Source: Nocardioides allogilvus (lineage in GTDB: Bacteria > Actinomycetota > Actinomycetes > Propionibacteriales > Nocardioidaceae). Taken from it: DNA of 64,000 bases. Both the position numbers and the translations under genes were made by a program. The stretch is from assembly GCF_003047285.1 (NCBI RefSeq), contig NZ_PZYX01000004.1, forward strand, positions 62,001 to 126,000. The letters are read 5' to 3'. Positions within the stretch are counted from its first letter, which is position 1. Each line of letters opens with the position of its first letter. Shown one piece after another: positions 46,970 through 54,772 of this stretch. Under the pieces are notes generated by a model that was not told the origin of the DNA, did not search any database, and saw only the letters and a list, made by a program, of their open reading frames with translations.

Positions 46970-47298
46970 CGGCGCTCCTGGTGGCGCTGGGGGCGGCCGT
47001 GGGTGCGCCGCTGCGCTTTGCGTTGGCGCACACCCTCGACGGGCGGTGGCCGGCGGGGACGATGGCGGTCAACGGACTCGGGTCGCTGCTGATCGGGTGC
47101 TTCGCCGCCCTCGCTCTCGGGGGGCAGGCCTGGGCGCTGCTCGCGACCGGGCTCTGCGGTGGCCTGACTTCCTTCTCGTCGTTCACCGTCCAGTCGGTCG
47201 AACGAGGGCCACGGCTGGGAGCGGCGTACGCCGCCGCGACGGTGGGCCTCGCCCTGCTTGCCTGCGCCGTGGGCTTCGCGCTCGTCACCGCCCTCTGA
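46966..47298 (+). CDS. crcB: Fluoride channel subunit (CrcB/FluC) 2
   Basis: The 110-aa protein has the same four-helix plan: LGAAVGAPLRFALA, MAVNGLGSLLIG and CGGLTSFSSFTVQ. Paired crcB genes usually form antiparallel heterodimers, and the overlap with crcB1 fits equal production. No fluoride riboswitch is recognised upstream. Confidence 0.9.
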   Translation: MTALLVALGAAVGAPLRFALAHTLDGRWPAGTMAVNGLGSLLIGCFAALALGGQAWALLATGLCGGLTSFSSFTVQSVERGPRLGAAYAAATVGLALLACAVGFALVTAL

Positions 47299-47309
47299 CC
47301 TCGATCGGG

Positions 47310-47663
47310 TCAGGCGTAGCCGAGCTCGTCGAGTCGCGCGTCGTCGATGCCGAAGTGGTGTGCGATCTCGTGCACGACGGTGATCCGCACCTCGTCGGCG
47401 AGTTCCTCGGGCGTCGCGCACATTTCGAGGAGGTTGTCGCGGAACAGCAGGATCCGATCGGGCAGGTCCCCGGCGTGGTTGGCTGCTCGCTCCGTCAGCG
47501 CGACCCCGTCGTAGATGCCCAGCAGGTCGGGGTCCTCGGGCGGCGCGTGCTCCTCGATGAGGACGACGACGTTGTCGACCCGCGCCGCGATCTCGGCCGG
47601 CAACGAGTCGAGGGCCTCCTCGACGAGGCGGTCGAAGGCAGAGGGGGCAATCTCCAGGGGCAT
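47310..47663 (-). CDS. Metallopeptidase family (minimal zincin-like) protein
   Basis: The 117-aa protein has the zinc motif HEIAHHFG near its end (HExxHxxG) and PSAFDRLVEEALDSLP at the start, as in the short DUF-type zincins common in actinobacteria. The fold is very short, so peptidase activity is uncertain. It is tail-to-tail with crcB2. Confidence 0.85.
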   Translation of the reverse strand: MPLEIAPSAFDRLVEEALDSLPAEIAARVDNVVVLIEEHAPPEDPDLLGIYDGVALTERAANHAGDLPDRILLFRDNLLEMCATPEELADEVRITVVHEIAHHFGIDDARLDELGYA

Positions 47664-47695
47664 GGAACCAGCGTAGAGAGCGCGAAAATCACGCA

Positions 47696-47720
47696 CGCCC
47701 CGGATCAATGATCCGGGGCG
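47696..47720 (-). terminator. Terminator of the tRNA-Asp gene
   Basis: A perfect 11-bp stem (47696-47706 and 47710-47720) with loop AAT, seven bases past the coded CCA on the minus strand. TGCGTGATTTTC follows. Confidence 0.8.
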
Positions 47721-47729
47721 TTGCGTTGG

Positions 47730-47803
47730 CGACCCTGACGAGACTCGAACTCGCGACCTCCGCCGTGACAGGGCGGCGCGCTAACCAACTGCGCTACAGG
47801 GCC
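47730..47803 (-). tRNA. tRNA-Asp (GTC)
   Basis: GGCCCTG pairs with CAGGGTC (one G-U). The anticodon loop CTGTCAC gives GTC, and the T arm is GAGTTCGAGTC. CCA is coded at 47727-47729. Confidence 0.95.
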
Positions 47804-47907
47804 ATATTCTCAATATTTTCAAGCTGTGCTCCACGAGGTGAAGCGGTGGAACTCTAACCCATCGTTTGCCGCCCCTCACAATCGAGGCGATCGGCTGCGA
47901 TGAGCAG

Positions 47908-47980
47908 CACCCCCAACGGGATTCGAACCCGTGCTACCGCCGTGAAAGGGCGACGTCCTAGGCCGCTAGACGATGGGGGC
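47908..47980 (-). tRNA. tRNA-Glu (TTC)
   Basis: GCCCCCA pairs with TGGGGGT (one G-U). The anticodon loop CTTTCAC gives TTC, and the T arm is GGGTTCGAATCC. Confidence 0.95.
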
Positions 47981-48107
47981 CTGCCTGTCAGGACGTGGTC
48001 CGTGAGGCGTCGTACAGCATAGGGCCACGGCCGGGAGGCACCCAAAACAGAGGTCGTTCCGTAACGGTGTAGCGGCCTCACCACCCGCGCCGATAGCCTC
48101 ACTCATC

Positions 48108-48500
48108 GTGAGCACCCAGGCGAAGCCGCTGCGCTTCCTCGTCGTCGACGACACCGAGGATCTCCGGGACCTGATGGCCCGGATGGTCGTCCGCCTGGGA
48201 CACCTCGCCGACGAGGCGGCCGACGGTGTCGAGGCCGTCGAAGCGCTCCAGCGGGAGTCCTACGACTTCCTGCTCCTCGACCTGTCCATGCCGCGGATGG
48301 GCGGCGAGGACGTGGTCCGCTGGCTCAACGAACACACCGATCGCGGAGTCGGGCTTCGCGTTGTCGTCATCACCGCCTGGGCCGGCGAGCGCCGGGCCGT
48401 GCTGCAGGAGCTCGGTGTCACCACCATGCTCCAGAAGCCACTGCGGACCCAGCACCTGCGAGACCTCATTGCCGACGTTGGCGTCGATACTCGCGGGTAA
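48108..48500 (+). CDS. Single-domain response regulator (CheY-like)
   Basis: The 130-aa receiver has the acid pair VVDDTED, the phosphorylated Asp in LLLDLSMPRMGG, a Thr/Ala in VVVITAWAG and the Lys in MLQKPL. No output domain follows, so it signals by protein contact. A histidine kinase lies about 1.4 kb downstream and could be its partner. The start is a GTG. Confidence 0.92.
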   Translation: MSTQAKPLRFLVVDDTEDLRDLMARMVVRLGHLADEAADGVEAVEALQRESYDFLLLDLSMPRMGGEDVVRWLNEHTDRGVGLRVVVITAWAGERRAVLQELGVTTMLQKPLRTQHLRDLIADVGVDTRG

Positions 48501-48605
48501 CACCCGAGGCGCCGTAAAGTTCGTCGCGGACCAGTCGGGGGGTCTGGTCCGTCCTGCCGCGTCTCGGCCAGCGAGCTCGGCGATATCGAGTGAGGGAGAA
48601 CCACC

Positions 48606-48698
48606 ATGAGCAAGTTCCTGCAGCGTCGTGCCGCCAAGCGAGTTACCAACCAGATGAACGCCATCTACGCGTGGCGGGCAGCGGGCGACCGCCTCTGA
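48606..48698 (+). CDS. Small basic peptide of 30 aa
   Basis: The frame MSKFLQRRAAKRV then TNQMNAIYAWRAAGDRL has a GGGAGAA ribosome site eight bases upstream and strongly GC-ending codons, unlike the overlapping P450 frame over the same bases. It is probably amphipathic and helical. I know no family for it. It may be a signal, regulator or membrane peptide of the P450/two-component group. Confidence 0.6.
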   Translation: MSKFLQRRAAKRVTNQMNAIYAWRAAGDRL

Positions 48699-48805
48699 CT
48701 TCATCTCACGGCGACCGGCGCCCCTGCCCGGTCGCCCGGATTGAGAACGCCGAGGCGGCCGGTGGTCGCCTCGGCGCAGTTCTGAACGCACCGACGAAAG
48801 CAGGG

Positions 48806-49846
48806 TTGACCCGCCTCGGCACGGGCGGGCCGTGGTTGGCGACGACGCCCGAGCAGGCCAAGCACGTGTTGATGGACACCGCGGGATTCGACTTTCCGAC
48901 CAACGTTGCTCGCGGCACGGACATGTCGGCCAGCAGCGCCGAGAGCAGGACCGGTCACCACGTCTACGCGCCACTGACGCCGCCGCAGGTGGAGCGGGCA
49001 CTGGCGGTGTTCGACCGCGAGTGGGGCGAGGCCTTGGCGACGCTGCCGATCACCGACGACAGCGTCAGGTTCGAGGCCATGCACCTGTTGCGCCGCCCGG
49101 TGGCGCGCGCGACGTGCGCAGCCGTGCTCGAGGATCTGGACCTCGTCACTCGCAACGAGATCGCAGACCTGGTCCTTGCCTGGATCGACGCGTTGGCGCC
49201 GGTCATCGCGAGCCGGCGCGCTCCCGGGCGCTGGAGTCGCAGACGTCGCGCCGAGCACCGCGCACGGCTTGCCCTGAACGAGAGGCTGTCCGCCGCACTC
49301 GCCTCGCACGATGTCAGGGAGACTGCGCCCGTGGTCGCCACCATGCTGGCAGCCGGCATCCAGGTTCCCATCGCCGCCGGCGCGTGGCTGCTGGTCTTCC
49401 TGGCCGCCCAACCGGCCGGGAGCTTCAACGCCGATCACGTCGTCTGGGAGACCCTGCGTCTCGCTCCCCCCACCTGGATCACTGCACGCGTGAGCACCGC
49501 CCGGGTCGAGATGGCCGAGGAAGTGGTCGCTGCTGGCGAGCTCGTGATGATCAGCCCACTGCTGCTCGGACGGCTCCCCCATCTGGCGCCGAGCGATCCG
49601 GCAGACCTGGCGACGTTCTGCCCCGACAGGTGGCGTCGCGACGACATCCGACCTGGCGCGTGGCTCCCCTTCGGGGCCGGTCCACATGCCTGCCCCGGAC
49701 GCAACCTCGGCCTGGGTCTGCTCCGCGACCTGGTCGGCTGGGCCAACGGGCAGGAACTGACCTTGGCAATGCCAGTCAACATCGACCAGAGTCGGGGCAT
49801 CCTGCCCAGTCCCGCCCTCATCACCTGCTCGGCTCCGACACAATGA
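48806..49846 (+). CDS. Cytochrome P450-like monooxygenase, short N-terminus
   Basis: The C-terminal half shows the P450 K-helix ETLRLAPP and the heme-thiolate loop LPFGAGPHACPGRNLG with its Cys ligand. The I-helix is weak (APVVATMLAAGIQVPI), lacking the usual acid-Thr pair. The whole is shorter than the normal 400 aa or so. The start is uncertain: TTG 48806 is the best codon, but coding character begins near 48735. The lost I-helix Thr suggests peroxygenase-like or non-standard chemistry. It sits four bases before the kinase. Confidence 0.72.
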   Translation: MTRLGTGGPWLATTPEQAKHVLMDTAGFDFPTNVARGTDMSASSAESRTGHHVYAPLTPPQVERALAVFDREWGEALATLPITDDSVRFEAMHLLRRPVARATCAAVLEDLDLVTRNEIADLVLAWIDALAPVIASRRAPGRWSRRRRAEHRARLALNERLSAALASHDVRETAPVVATMLAAGIQVPIAAGAWLLVFLAAQPAGSFNADHVVWETLRLAPPTWITARVSTARVEMAEEVVAAGELVMISPLLLGRLPHLAPSDPADLATFCPDRWRRDDIRPGAWLPFGAGPHACPGRNLGLGLLRDLVGWANGQELTLAMPVNIDQSRGILPSPALITCSAPTQ

Positions 49847-49850
49847 GCCC

Positions 49851-51182
49851 ATGACCGGCTCCCCCGCACTGCAGGACGTGCCGATGGGCGCGGCGGTCTC
49901 TCCTTCGGCGGCCCGGCTGGTGAGCATGATCGTCGACACCGGCACCTCACTCGACCTGGCCTTCACACTGATCGCTCACCATCTGCTCGCCGCGCCACGG
50001 GTCGACCTAGTGACCGCTGCGTTGACCACTTTCGCCCCCGGGGACGAGGCTGGGTGGACCCACCTGGGTCTGCGCGCGTGGGTGCACGAGTGGCTGAGCC
50101 CGACAGCGACCTGCTCCATCTTGCCGGCACCCGGCGCCGGTCCCGAGGCCGCTCTCTCGATGCCCTGGGTGTCGCAGCGAGCCCGCCGGGGCGTGCTCGC
50201 CATCGCCGACATCGAGGCTCTGCCACCCGAAGCCGACGAGGACAGACGAGAGATCGCCGGATTCGGGATCTGCAGCATGGTGGTCGGCACCCAGATCGCG
50301 GACGGCGTGATGTTCGGGAGCCTGGCCATGGGCAGTGAGAACGCCGGTCTGTGGCCCTCCGAGCTGGTGGCGGACTTCCGACTCCTCAACGCCGCACTCA
50401 CCTCGCGGATCGCACTGGAGCAGGCGCGCCGGTCCCTCGCGGAGGCCGTGGATGTGGGTGCTCAGAGCAGGGAGACGCAGCAGCACTTCCTGGCCTCGAT
50501 CGGCCACGAACTACGCACGCCGCTGACGGCCATCATCGGCTACACCGAGATGTTGGTCGACGAGGCTGATGACCTCACCCACGTGCCCTTCGCAGCGGCG
50601 GTTCGCCGTGATGGACGGGTGGTCCTGCGGGCCTGCGAGCAGCTGATGGCGGTCCTCGAGGACCTGCTCACGGCGGGGCGCGCGGTCGGCGACACCGATC
50701 AGCGCGAGACCGTCGACGTCAGCGCCGCCGTCGCCGACGTCCTGCACTGGCACCGCACTGCCGCGCACTCCGCCGGCGTACAACTCTCCAGCACGGTCTC
50801 CGCGGGACAGACCGTGTGGGCGCACCCCTCAGGACTCAGGCAGGTGCTGGCCAATCTCGTGGGCAATGCCGTGGTGCACAACGGAACGACGGGAACTGTC
50901 GTGGTCGCCGCCGAGAGCCTCCTGGGCGAGTCCGGCGAACCCCGCCTTCGCGTGATCGTGCGCGACAACGGCCCCGGGCTCACGGCGGAGCAGCTGGGGC
51001 AGGCCTTCGAACCGTTCGTCCGCTTCGCCAAGCCCACCGTCAAGGGCACCGGTCTGGGTCTGTCGCTCTCCCGCTCGATCGCGGAGCGCGACGGCGGGAC
51101 GATCGGAGCCGAATCGACTCCGGGTAGTGGCTCCGCCTTCTGGGTCGAGCTGCCCAAGATTGCGGGCACGCACCACCCCTAG
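49851..51182 (+). CDS. Soluble sensor histidine kinase
   Basis: The 443-aa kinase has no membrane helices. It has an N-terminal GAF-like sensor (about 30-195), HisKA with the H-box SIGHELRTPL, and HATPase with N-box QVLANLVGNAVVHN, G1 DNGPGL and G2 GTGLGLSLS. It phosphorylates a receiver, possibly the single-domain regulator at 48108. The short gap to the P450 suggests a shared transcript. Confidence 0.92.
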   Translation: MTGSPALQDVPMGAAVSPSAARLVSMIVDTGTSLDLAFTLIAHHLLAAPRVDLVTAALTTFAPGDEAGWTHLGLRAWVHEWLSPTATCSILPAPGAGPEAALSMPWVSQRARRGVLAIADIEALPPEADEDRREIAGFGICSMVVGTQIADGVMFGSLAMGSENAGLWPSELVADFRLLNAALTSRIALEQARRSLAEAVDVGAQSRETQQHFLASIGHELRTPLTAIIGYTEMLVDEADDLTHVPFAAAVRRDGRVVLRACEQLMAVLEDLLTAGRAVGDTDQRETVDVSAAVADVLHWHRTAAHSAGVQLSSTVSAGQTVWAHPSGLRQVLANLVGNAVVHNGTTGTVVVAAESLLGESGEPRLRVIVRDNGPGLTAEQLGQAFEPFVRFAKPTVKGTGLGLSLSRSIAERDGGTIGAESTPGSGSAFWVELPKIAGTHHP

Positions 51183-51249
51183 GAGCACCACGGCCGGTGC
51201 TGACCGATTCCGCGAGGGGGGCAGCGCTCATGTAACATTCCACCCGCTT

Positions 51250-51323
51250 GGCCAGGTAGCTCAGTTGGTACGAGCGACCGACTGAAAATCGGTAGGTCGG
51301 CGGTTCGACCCCGCCCCTGGCCA
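51250..51323 (+). tRNA. tRNA-Phe (GAA)
   Basis: GGCCAGG pairs with CCTGGCC. The anticodon loop CTGAAAA gives GAA, and the T arm is CGGTTCGACCCCG. Confidence 0.95.
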
Positions 51324-51330
51324 CACGCAG

Positions 51331-51367
51331 ACGAAGCGCCCGATCGCGTCCCGATCGGGCGCTTCGT
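51331..51367. terminator. Bidirectional terminator between tRNA-Phe and the pst-type operon
   Basis: A perfect 16-bp stem (51331-51346 and 51352-51367) with loop CGTCC and then TCATTTCCC. It serves tRNA-Phe on the plus strand and ends the long phosphate operon on the minus strand. Confidence 0.88.
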
Positions 51368-51378
51368 TCATTTCCCTC

Positions 51379-52149
51379 TCAGCCGGTGCGGTCGGCGTAG
51401 GCGCTGGCCGCGGCGTACACGTCGAGGACGTAGTCGTTCGAGTGGTTGTAGCTGAAGATCGAGCGCGACCACGTGTCATCGACCATCAGGTCGCCCGATT
51501 CGCACAGGTAGTTGGCCGCGGCGAGCGACGCGTCGTCGATGTCATGCGGGTCGGCTACCCCGTCGCCGTCGCCGTCGACCTGCCAGGTGCTCCACGTCGA
51601 CGAGATGAACTGCATCGGCCCGAACGCGTGGTCCCAGTCGCGATCGCCGTGCCAGCGGGCAGATTCGCTCGTGGCGGGGATCGCGGCGAAGTCCCCACCG
51701 TCGAGGGCCGGGCCGAGGATCGGCTCGGTGGCGCGCCCGTCGTCGCCGAGCGCACGCTCACCGATGGTTCCGTGCCGGGACTCCACCCAGCCGATGCCGG
51801 CGAGCGTGGTCCAGCCGATGCGGCACTCGCGGGGCGCGAGGACGCTGGCGCGGGCGTACGCCGTCAGGGCTGGCAGCGGGATGCCCGCGGCGTCAGCGGT
51901 GCGGCGCGCCCAGCGCGGGTCGACGGCGGCCGCCGCCTTGGCGCCAACGGACCCATCGCGCGACTCGCTGCTCTGGAGAGCTCCACTCGCCGCGGCGACC
52001 ACCGGAGCCGGAACAGGCGCGCGTACGTCAGGCACGACCTCGTAGGCGGTCAGCACCCGGTCGCGCTGAGCGGCGTGCTGGGCCGCGACGCCGGTGAGGC
52101 TGAGCAGAGCGACGCCCCCCGCGATCCCGAGGACGTGCGTGAGCCTCAC
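51379..52149 (-). CDS. MltB-type lytic transglycosylase
   Basis: The 256-aa protein has an N-terminal signal/anchor helix and an SLT_2/MltB catalytic domain: the catalytic Glu in GWVESRHG, FGPMQFISSTW and DIDDASLAAANYLC. It cleaves peptidoglycan glycan strands. Its GTG start overlaps pstB by four bases, so it is the last gene of the phosphate operon. That is an unusual neighbour, suggesting local wall opening for the surface proteins coded upstream. Confidence 0.85.
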   Translation of the reverse strand: MRLTHVLGIAGGVALLSLTGVAAQHAAQRDRVLTAYEVVPDVRAPVPAPVVAAASGALQSSESRDGSVGAKAAAAVDPRWARRTADAAGIPLPALTAYARASVLAPRECRIGWTTLAGIGWVESRHGTIGERALGDDGRATEPILGPALDGGDFAAIPATSESARWHGDRDWDHAFGPMQFISSTWSTWQVDGDGDGVADPHDIDDASLAAANYLCESGDLMVDDTWSRSIFSYNHSNDYVLDVYAAASAYADRTG

Positions 52150-53033
52150 CCGAAGCGACCGTTGACGTAGTCGTGGGTTCGTTCGTCCTGAGGGTTGGTG
52201 AACATGGCCCCGGTGTCGCCGTGCTCGACGATCACCCCGGGCGTGCCGTGGGCCGCGAGGAAGAACGCACACGTGTCGGAGACGCGAGCGGCCTGCTGCA
52301 TGTTGTGGGTGACGATGACGATGGTGACCTCCGTGGCCAGCTCCTTCATCGTCTCCTCGATCACTCGTGTGGAGGTGGGGTCCAGCGCGGAGCAGGGCTC
52401 GTCCATGAGGAGCACGCGCGGCTTGATGGCCAGCGAGCGGGCAATGCACAGCCGCTGCTGCTGACCGCCGGAGAGCCCGCCGCCCGGTGCGTCGAGGCGG
52501 TCCTTGACCTCGTTCCAGAGACCGCCACGGGTCAGGCAGTGCTCGATGAGAGCTTCCTTCTCCGACTTCGAGACCTTCGTCCCGGTCAGCTTCAACCCCG
52601 CGATGACGTTCTCCCGGATCGACATGGCGGGAAACGGGTTGGGCTTCTGGAAGACCATGCCGATGCTGCGGCGGGCGTCGGTGAGCTTGCGCTCCGGGTC
52701 GTAGATGTCGACGCCGTCGAGCTGGACCTCACCGGCGAGCGCGGCCGACGGCACCAGCTCGTGCATCCGGTTGAGGATGCGCAAGAACGTGGACTTGCCG
52801 CACCCGGAGGGTCCGATGAGGGCGGTGATCTCACCAGCAGGCATCGTCAGGGACACCCGGTCCAGCACCTTGCGCGGGCCGAACCATGCCGTGATGTCGC
52901 GTGCCTCGAGCGTCGCGAGACCGGCACCGCGCCCAGGGGGGGCGATGACTTGCGCGGCCGCGCTGGCGGCGTACGGCGCAATCGGCTCGATCGCGGTGGT
53001 GGAGTCGACCTGGGTGGCGGGTCTCGGGGTCAT
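52146..53033 (-). CDS. pstB: Phosphate ABC transporter ATP-binding protein, second copy
   Basis: The 295-aa ATPase has Walker [10 protein letters not shown], signature [14 protein letters not shown], Walker [14 protein letters not shown] and H-loop [10 protein letters not shown]. About 45 extra N-terminal residues, rich in Ala and Pro, precede the core. It is clearly a paralogue of the pstB at 36007, not an identical copy. It serves the second PstCA pair. Confidence 0.93.
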   Translation of the reverse strand: MTPRPATQVDSTTAIEPIAPYAASAAAQVIAPPGRGAGLATLEARDITAWFGPRKVLDRVSLTMPAGEITALIGPSGCGKSTFLRILNRMHELVPSAALAGEVQLDGVDIYDPERKLTDARRSIGMVFQKPNPFPAMSIRENVIAGLKLTGTKVSKSEKEALIEHCLTRGGLWNEVKDRLDAPGGGLSGGQQQRLCIARSLAIKPRVLLMDEPCSALDPTSTRVIEETMKELATEVTIVIVTHNMQQAARVSDTCAFFLAAHGTPGVIVEHGDTGAMFTNPQDERTHDYVNGRFG

Positions 53034-53082
53034 GGCTGTCTCTTCTGCTGGGGTGCACACGGTGATGTGGCGCGGGAAGCGG

Positions 53083-53111
53083 GCCCGGGCGGCGTCAGCG
53101 ACCGCCCGGGC
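53083..53111. promoter_or_regulatory. Hairpin between the PstS-like gene and pstB
   Basis: A perfect 10-bp stem (53083-53092 and 53102-53111) with a nine-base loop, lying in the 87-base gap after the PstS-like stop. No T-tract follows, so partial termination or mRNA stabilisation is more likely than full termination. Confidence 0.55.
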
Positions 53112-53120
53112 ACGCTGGTC

Positions 53121-54716
53121 TCACTTGACGGTGATCTTGAACTTCAGCTTCGAGCCTGCGAACTTGCTGTCACCCTTGTAGGTGGCGGTCAGCTTGTTCT
53201 TGCCCTTCTTCAGCTTCTTCAACTTCAGGATCACCTTGCCGGCCTTGACGGTGCCCTTGCCGACCTTCTTCTTGCCGAGCTTGACGATGATCTTGCCGGT
53301 GGCGGCGCCGCTCGCGGACTCCTTCACGCGGACCTTGCCCTTGTACGACGCGGCCTTCGGGTAGGACGCCTTGAACTTCTCGACCAGCTTGGTACTGGCC
53401 TTCGTGGCGACGGGCGGAGCCGGAGTCGTGGCAAGCACGTTCACCGTGACCGGACCCGACGCGGACCCGACGAACGTGGAGTTGGCCGGCGGGACGTACT
53501 TCGCGACGTAGGTGTGCGCACCGGCGGTCACGCCGGTCAGCGCCTTGGTCGCCTTGCCACCGGTGAGCGGCGAGGTGCCGACCAGGGTCGCGCCCTCGAA
53601 GAAGCTGACGAGGCCGTCGGGCGCCGACGAAGCGGCGACGGTGGCCGTCAGGGTGGCGCCGCCAGCGACGGTGGAGGAGCCGGCAAGCGTGGTGGAGGTG
53701 GCGACCTCGGTGTTCGTCGCGAGGTTGGTGGTCTTGACCTGGGTCGGCTGACCACAGACGCCTCCCTTGTCCGCACGAGCCAGCTGCTCGAAGCCGGCGG
53801 CCTCAATGAGCGGGCGCGCAGGAGCGGAGCAGACGAAGCCGGCGGCGCCGAAGATCGCACCGATCTCCGCCTTGGCAACGTCAGCCTGACGCACCACGTT
53901 GTAGAGCGCGCGGGCCGCGACGAAGCCGCCCTCGATGCGAAGCAGGCTGCCCGAGACCGTGTTGCGGCCGATCGAGAACGGGGCCACAGCGTTCGGGTTG
54001 TCCTTGACCGGGGCGGGGTCGTGCTCCTGCACGCGCTGCACCGACGGCGCCAGCGTCACCGCCGCGCCACCGTTGGCGGCCTTGAGCTCGGTCTCGAAGA
54101 AGTCGAGCGTGCCCGATCCCGACTGCGGGATCATCGGGACGATCGTGCCCGCAGCGCCGCCGAGCTCCGACCAGTTGGTGACCTCGCCCTTGTAGATGCG
54201 AACCATGTCGGCCGGCGAGATGGTCGCCGGGGCGTTGGAGACCTTGGCCGTGGCGAGGGCCAGGGTGTCCTTGGCGAACGGGATGGCGAACAGGCCCGCT
54301 GCGATCTCGGCGTCCTTGAGGAAGGAGGAGGAGCGAGCGTAGTCGAAGGCAGCGTTGTTGCCCGCGCCGTAGAGCAGGTTCTTGCCCGACGTGGAGCCGT
54401 TCGGTCGGGTGATCGCGGCGGCGCCGGCCTCCGGGACGATCGTGGCCGAGTTGGTCTGGGCGCCGGACGCGTCCTTGATGACTGCATCCCAGCTGACCAG
54501 ACGGCCCGTGGTCGCGGCCGCGTTGAAGCCCGGGACGCCGTTGTGACCGTCGGCCAAGTAGGACAGCGCGTACATGGTGGTGTCCGAGCCGCCGCCGATC
54601 ACATCAGTCGCGGCTGGGACGAAAGCCGGGTCGGCCTGGGCGGGGGCCGCGAGGGCCAGCGATGCGGCGACCACGGACGTGGTCGCGACACCGACGATGA
54701 GCCTGCGAACAGACAT
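53121..54716 (-). CDS. Secreted PstS-like protein with Ig-like and Lys-rich domains
   Basis: The 531-aa product has a signal peptide ending QADP and a phosphate-binding-protein-like domain (about 35-345) with GGGSDTTMYAL, PFAKDTLALA and IPQSGSGTLDFF. An Ig-like domain (about 355-430: STTLAGSSTVAGGATLT) follows, then an extremely basic beta domain of about 85 residues (KKLKKGKNKLTATYKG). There is no lipobox or membrane anchor. The basic tail may hold the protein to anionic wall polymers. Phosphate binding is inferred; the ligand loop differs from PstS. Confidence 0.78.
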   Translation of the reverse strand: MSVRRLIVGVATTSVVAASLALAAPAQADPAFVPAATDVIGGGSDTTMYALSYLADGHNGVPGFNAAATTGRLVSWDAVIKDASGAQTNSATIVPEAGAAAITRPNGSTSGKNLLYGAGNNAAFDYARSSSFLKDAEIAAGLFAIPFAKDTLALATAKVSNAPATISPADMVRIYKGEVTNWSELGGAAGTIVPMIPQSGSGTLDFFETELKAANGGAAVTLAPSVQRVQEHDPAPVKDNPNAVAPFSIGRNTVSGSLLRIEGGFVAARALYNVVRQADVAKAEIGAIFGAAGFVCSAPARPLIEAAGFEQLARADKGGVCGQPTQVKTTNLATNTEVATSTTLAGSSTVAGGATLTATVAASSAPDGLVSFFEGATLVGTSPLTGGKATKALTGVTAGAHTYVAKYVPPANSTFVGSASGPVTVNVLATTPAPPVATKASTKLVEKFKASYPKAASYKGKVRVKESASGAATGKIIVKLGKKKVGKGTVKAGKVILKLKKLKKGKNKLTATYKGDSKFAGSKLKFKITVK

Positions 54717-54772
54717 GAGATTTCCTTTTCGTGAGTTGGGTGATGCCAATCGGGCCGGGGCAAGCCCCGGGT

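Noticed and set aside
47696-47720. Hairpin as a possible attachment site next to tRNA-Asp
   Set aside because: It is a simple terminator; no integrase gene or repeated tRNA end is found in the window.
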